From: Muribaculaceae bacterium
Lineage (GTDB): Bacteria; Bacteroidota; Bacteroidia; Bacteroidales; Muribaculaceae
Assembly (NCBI GenBank): GCA_028689665.1
Contig: JAQVCR010000020.1
Span: 1-36,633 of the forward strand
DNA length: 36,633 nt
Direction: 5' to 3'
The notes under the pieces were generated by a model, which saw nothing but the letters and a program-made list of their open reading frames with translations, did not search any database and was not told the DNA's origin. The position numbers and the translations under genes were made by a program. Numbering within the stretch: the stretch's first letter is position 1; each line of letters begins with the position of its first letter. Shown piece after piece: positions 33,607 through 36,633 of the stretch.

Positions 33607-34692
33607 ATGAACATTTTAAGACCTTTTGCGGTGCTGGTGTCGATATTGGCAATCAGTTCGGCTTTTGCCAGCGATAGTGATAATCAATTTATCTCGGCAA
33701 ATAATGAGAATATTGCATATACCGGGCGCATAAGCTATAAGAATCCCGAATCTTTGCGTTTCACTTATGCCGGTACCGGTGCAACATTTAATTTCACCGG
33801 GACTTCGTTAAAAATGAAGGCTAAGCCCGAAAGTGGATATTTTATGGTGTCGATTGATGGTGAATTGCCTTTTAAAATCGGGTTTGGGGTAAACGATTCT
33901 ATCGTAAATATTGCAGAATGTCTTGATAATGTGGAGCATACGGCTAATATAGTCTATGCAATAGAAGGTGTTACTAAAAGTCCTGAATTTCGTGGGTTCT
34001 ATATAGATAAAGAGGCTAAATTATTAGCCCGACCGGAATTGCCGTCGCTTAAAATGGAATTTATAGGTAATTCCATCACTTGTGGATATGGAATCGAGGC
34101 AGAAAATGAACGAAGCCCATTCACCTATGAGACCGAAAATCATTATTATTCATTTGCCGCGCTCACTGCACGTGCGCTAAATGCTCAATATAATGTTGTG
34201 GCTAAGTCGGGTATCGGAATTTATCGCAATTATGGCGATTCAATTACCGGTTCGCATCGCTGTCTGCCTGCACTATATGCACAGACTCTCTATAACGATT
34301 CAACCGAGATGTGGAATTTTGGCAGCTATCAGCCCGATATTGTGTGTGTAAATCTTGGTACAAATGATGTGAGTAGTGGAATATACGATAAAGAGAAACT
34401 CACCGATGCTTATCGCAAGTTTGTAAAGCGACTACGCCACTATTATCCCACAGCGAAGATAGTTATGCTTTCAGGCTCAATGTCGGCAGGACAGGGGCTA
34501 AAAGATATTTGTAAGGCAATGGATATTGTAGTAGGTGAGGTCAATTCGCAAGGCGATAAAAATGTGTATCGCTTTGATATGTCGCCACAGACTGGTTTGC
34601 TAGGCTATGGCTCGGCTTATCACCCCTCGATACGTCAAGCTCGCAAAATGGCATCGGAGCTAACTCGCTTTCTCAAGCCACTCATAAAATAG
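33607..34692 (+). CDS. SGNH/GDSL esterase, CE2-like
   Basis: A 361-residue secreted esterase with signal peptide (MNILRPFAVLVSILAISSAFA). The N-terminal half (about 30-145) is a jelly-roll-like beta domain; the C-terminal half is an SGNH hydrolase: FIGNSITCGYG carries the nucleophile Ser, NLGTNDVSSG is block III and YHPSIRQARKMA carries the catalytic His. This order matches carbohydrate esterase family 2 (acetyl esterases of plant polysaccharides), which often use a Ser-His pair without Asp. It follows tonB by 30 nt and ends at a terminator, so it may join the exb-tonB message. Confidence 0.85.
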   Translation: MNILRPFAVLVSILAISSAFASDSDNQFISANNENIAYTGRISYKNPESLRFTYAGTGATFNFTGTSLKMKAKPESGYFMVSIDGELPFKIGFGVNDSIVNIAECLDNVEHTANIVYAIEGVTKSPEFRGFYIDKEAKLLARPELPSLKMEFIGNSITCGYGIEAENERSPFTYETENHYYSFAALTARALNAQYNVVAKSGIGIYRNYGDSITGSHRCLPALYAQTLYNDSTEMWNFGSYQPDIVCVNLGTNDVSSGIYDKEKLTDAYRKFVKRLRHYYPTAKIVMLSGSMSAGQGLKDICKAMDIVVGEVNSQGDKNVYRFDMSPQTGLLGYGSAYHPSIRQARKMASELTRFLKPLIK

Positions 34693-34693
34693 A

Positions 34694-34734
34694 AAAAACA
34701 AAAGCGTGGGCAGGTTGCTCACGCTTTTGTTTTT
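34694..34734. terminator. Bidirectional terminator between esterase and recA
   Basis: Perfect 15-base arms AAAAACAAAAGCGTG (34694-34708) and CACGCTTTTGTTTTT (34720-34734) with an 11-nt loop; T-rich on both strands. It separates the two convergent units. Confidence 0.92.
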
Positions 34735-34751
34735 CGCTATGTGATGTAGAA

Positions 34752-35807
34752 TTATTCTTTGTGCGGGTTTTTCATCGCTTCGGTGATTTTCTGGCTTATT
34801 TCTTCGGCAAGTTCAGGGTTGTCGGCAATGATTTTCTTTGCGGCATCTCGTCCTTGACCTAGCTTTGTGTCGTCGTAAGAGAACCAGCTGCCACTTTTCT
34901 TCACTATGCCATAGTTTACGCCTAAGTCGACAATTTCGCCAATTCTAGAAATTCCTTCTCCAAACATAATTTCAAATTCTGCTTTGCGGAATGGAGGTGC
35001 AACTTTGTTTTTAACCACCTTCACGCGAACTAAGTTACCAAGCACATCTTCGCCATCTTTGATTTGTGAAATTCGGCGAATGTCGAGGCGTACAGAAGAG
35101 TAAAATTTAAGTGCGTTACCACCGGTAGTGGTTTCGGGAGAGCCAAACATAATACCTATCTTATCACGAAGTTGGTTGATAAAAATACATGTAGTGTTTG
35201 TCTTTGATATTGTTGATGTTAGTTTGCGAAGAGCTTGCGACATTAAGCGAGCTTGAAGTCCCATACGGTTGTCGCCCATTTCGCCTTCAATCTCGGCTTT
35301 AGGCGTAAGTGCAGCCACCGAGTCGATAACGATAATGTCGATAGCCGACGATCGGATAAGTTGGTCGGCAATTTCGAGAGCTTGTTCGCCGTTGTCGGGT
35401 TGAGAAATCCAAAGGTTGTTTACGTCTACGCCAAGTTTCTCGGCATAGAAACGGTCGAAAGCATGTTCGGCATCTATTATTGCGGCTATTCCACCTTTCT
35501 TTTGGGCTTCAGCAATTGCGTGAATGGCTAGTGTTGTCTTACCCGATGATTCAGGTCCGTAGATTTCTACCACTCTGCCACGAGGATATCCGCCTACGCC
35601 CAGAGCATAGTCAAGACCTACCGAGCCGGTTGGTATCACGTCGATGTCTTCGATGTTCTCATCGCCCATTTTCATGATTGCGCCTTTGCCGTGCGATTTT
35701 TCTATCTTATCCATTGCAATTTGCAATGCTTTCATTTTTTCATTAGAAACAGGTATTTTTGTACTTTGTTTCTTTGTCCCTTCTAATTCTTCTAGTTCTT
35801 CGCTCAT
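34752..35807 (-). CDS. recA: RecA recombinase
   Basis: RecA forms the filament for homologous recombination and stimulates LexA-type cleavage. The 351 residues hold Walker [17 protein letters not shown], the Walker [17 protein letters not shown], loop L1 region [15 protein letters not shown] and loop L2 [16 protein letters not shown]. An N-terminal acidic/Lys-rich extension (about 1-20) and a short C-terminal tail (KNPHKE) are present. It starts 12 nt after the bcp stop on the same strand, so it is probably cotranscribed with bcp. No SOS box is evident. Confidence 0.98.
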   Translation of the reverse strand: MSEELEELEGTKKQSTKIPVSNEKMKALQIAMDKIEKSHGKGAIMKMGDENIEDIDVIPTGSVGLDYALGVGGYPRGRVVEIYGPESSGKTTLAIHAIAEAQKKGGIAAIIDAEHAFDRFYAEKLGVDVNNLWISQPDNGEQALEIADQLIRSSAIDIIVIDSVAALTPKAEIEGEMGDNRMGLQARLMSQALRKLTSTISKTNTTCIFINQLRDKIGIMFGSPETTTGGNALKFYSSVRLDIRRISQIKDGEDVLGNLVRVKVVKNKVAPPFRKAEFEIMFGEGISRIGEIVDLGVNYGIVKKSGSWFSYDDTKLGQGRDAAKKIIADNPELAEEISQKITEAMKNPHKE

Positions 35808-35819
35808 ATTATAATTTTT

Positions 35820-36272
35820 TTATTTGTTCAAGTTAAGTATTTGGCTGGCGGCATCTTTGGTGTCGACTTTCGATATGATGTCGATTACAATTCCATTCTC
35901 GTTGATTACAAATGTAGTGCGTACGGTACCCATATATTCTCTTCCTGCCATTTTTTTCTTTTGCCACACCCCAAATGCTTCGTTTAGGGCTAAGTCGGTG
36001 TCGGAGATTAACGGGAAGGGCAATGAGTATTTTTCGGCAAATTTGCGGTGCGAGGCTTCGCTGTCTTTGCTCACGCCGAGTATTGAATAACCGGCTGCGA
36101 GCAGTGCGCCATAGCCATCACGGATGCTGCATGCTTCGGCTGTACAACCGGGAGTGCTGTCTTTGGGATAGAAATAGATTACTAGTTTCTTTCCGGCAAA
36201 GTCGGCTGCAGTTAGTTCTTTGCCTTCGGCATCGTGTCCTAATTTTTCGGGTATCTTGTCGCCAATTTTCAT
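35820..36272 (-). CDS. bcp: Thioredoxin-dependent peroxiredoxin, Bcp/PrxQ type
   Basis: A 150-residue peroxidase that reduces H2O2 and organic peroxides. The block STPGCTAEACSIRD has the peroxidatic Cys and, five residues later, the resolving Cys, as in the atypical 2-Cys Bcp/PrxQ class. The rest of the thioredoxin fold (VIYFYPKD, LGVSKDSEASHRKF, RTTFVINENG) fits. It precedes recA, so oxidative defence and DNA repair are linked. A TATCTTTG box lies upstream at 36308-36301. Confidence 0.96.
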   Translation of the reverse strand: MKIGDKIPEKLGHDAEGKELTAADFAGKKLVIYFYPKDSTPGCTAEACSIRDGYGALLAAGYSILGVSKDSEASHRKFAEKYSLPFPLISDTDLALNEAFGVWQKKKMAGREYMGTVRTTFVINENGIVIDIISKVDTKDAASQILNLNK

Positions 36273-36300
36273 CGCCTTTATATTTTTATTATTTAGTATT

Positions 36301-36308
36301 CAAAGATA
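36301..36308 (-). promoter_or_regulatory. -7 box for bcp-recA
   Basis: CAAAGATA on the plus strand reads TATCTTTG on the minus strand, a perfect -7 box, 28 nt before the bcp ATG. No TTTG is seen at 19-21 nt. A second identical box lies further up at 36403-36396, so a double promoter is possible. Confidence 0.5.
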
Positions 36309-36349
36309 TGCTTTTTTGTCTTATTTTTGATTATTACAATCGCTAAATA

Positions 36350-36633
36350 TCTACAAATATATCGTTAAGTTCTTTTGTTTATATTTTGTACACTACAAAG
36401 ATAATACTTAACGTGGGCAATAATGATGCACATAAAAATTAAAAGATGTTATTTAGCCGAGAAAGTGGGTGAAGGCTGAAGGTGAGGAATGTAGAATGCC
36501 GGAAAGGGAAAAGCAGGAAAGCAAGAGAGTAGAAAGGGAAAAGGTGAATGTAGAATGTAGAATGTAGAAAGGGAAAAGCAGGAGAGTAGAAAGGTGAAAG
36601 TGTGGAAAGGATAAAGGTGAAAGTGTGGAATGT
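36350..36633. other. Gene-free end with purine-rich short repeats
   Basis: No credible gene between 36273 and the end; only a 18-codon frame (36423-36476). From about 36460 the plus strand is nearly all A and G. Repeat units include GTAGAAT in tandem (about 36550-36568), AAAGGTGAAAGTGTGGAA twice (36590-36607 and 36613-36630, offset 23) and GAAAGGGAAAAGCAGGA twice. The tract runs off the window, so its length and neighbours are unknown. Confidence 0.8.

Noticed and set aside
36423-36476. Tiny frame (about 17 residues) before the purine tract
   Set aside because: Too short, no initiation signals and runs into repeat DNA.

Overview
The window looks like a chromosomal segment of a gut-type Bacteroidales bacterium, quite possibly Muribaculaceae; the family-level guess is inference. 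The signs are Bacteroidota-type promoters (TTTG, 19-21 nt, TAnnTTTG), little Shine-Dalgarno sequence, the long 609-residue IspG, a GlsA/GlsB glycine-lipid pair, DUF1573 and DUF2851 proteins, an OprO/P porin, Wzi-type barrels and the pdxJ-exbB-exbD-tonB gene order. The gene content is mostly core housekeeping with one small accessory patch.

Layout. (1) 1-4661, plus strand: a duplicated promoter/palindrome unit, then rpoN, a PAP2-like membrane protein, purE and ispG. (2) 4728-10337, minus strand: a tightly packed run read from right to left, with an MscS channel, glsA, glsB, a Wzi-family outer-membrane barrel and a small lipoprotein; this is an envelope and lipid gene set. (3) 10338-11526: an accessory patch with direct repeats, hairpins and an orphan Rhs C-terminal fragment whose frame is broken at an (AT)5 run, closed by a strong bidirectional terminator. 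(4) 11539-13839, minus: rnr. (5) 14023-19316, plus: a lipoprotein, two DUF1573 proteins, MeaB GTPase and prolyl oligopeptidase. (6) 19317-19854: two terminators, tRNA-Phe(GAA) on the minus strand with a textbook promoter, and the DUF2851 promoter. (7) 19855-26650, plus: DUF2851, two related hybrid histidine kinases in tandem and an OprO/P-like porin. (8) 26655-27875, minus: a formate/nitrite-type channel behind a small tail-anchored unknown. (9) 28052-29354: pyrH-frr. (10) 29503-30606: a secreted Sel1-TonB fusion. (11) 30831-34692: pdxJ, exbB, exbD, tonB and a CE2-like esterase. (12) 34752-36272, minus: bcp-recA. (13) 36350-36633: purine-rich short repeats.

Functional themes are envelope biogenesis and energised outer-membrane transport (ExbBD/TonB, porin, Wzi barrel, glycine lipids, MscS), RNA turnover and translation (rnr, frr, tRNA-Phe) and core metabolism (purE, ispG, pyrH, pdxJ). 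I found no CRISPR array, no intact transposase and no complete unknown defence system. The most unusual items are the operator-like palindrome duplicated over the rpoN promoter, the slipped Rhs tip, the paired hybrid kinases next to a porin, and the secreted Sel1-TonB fusion.
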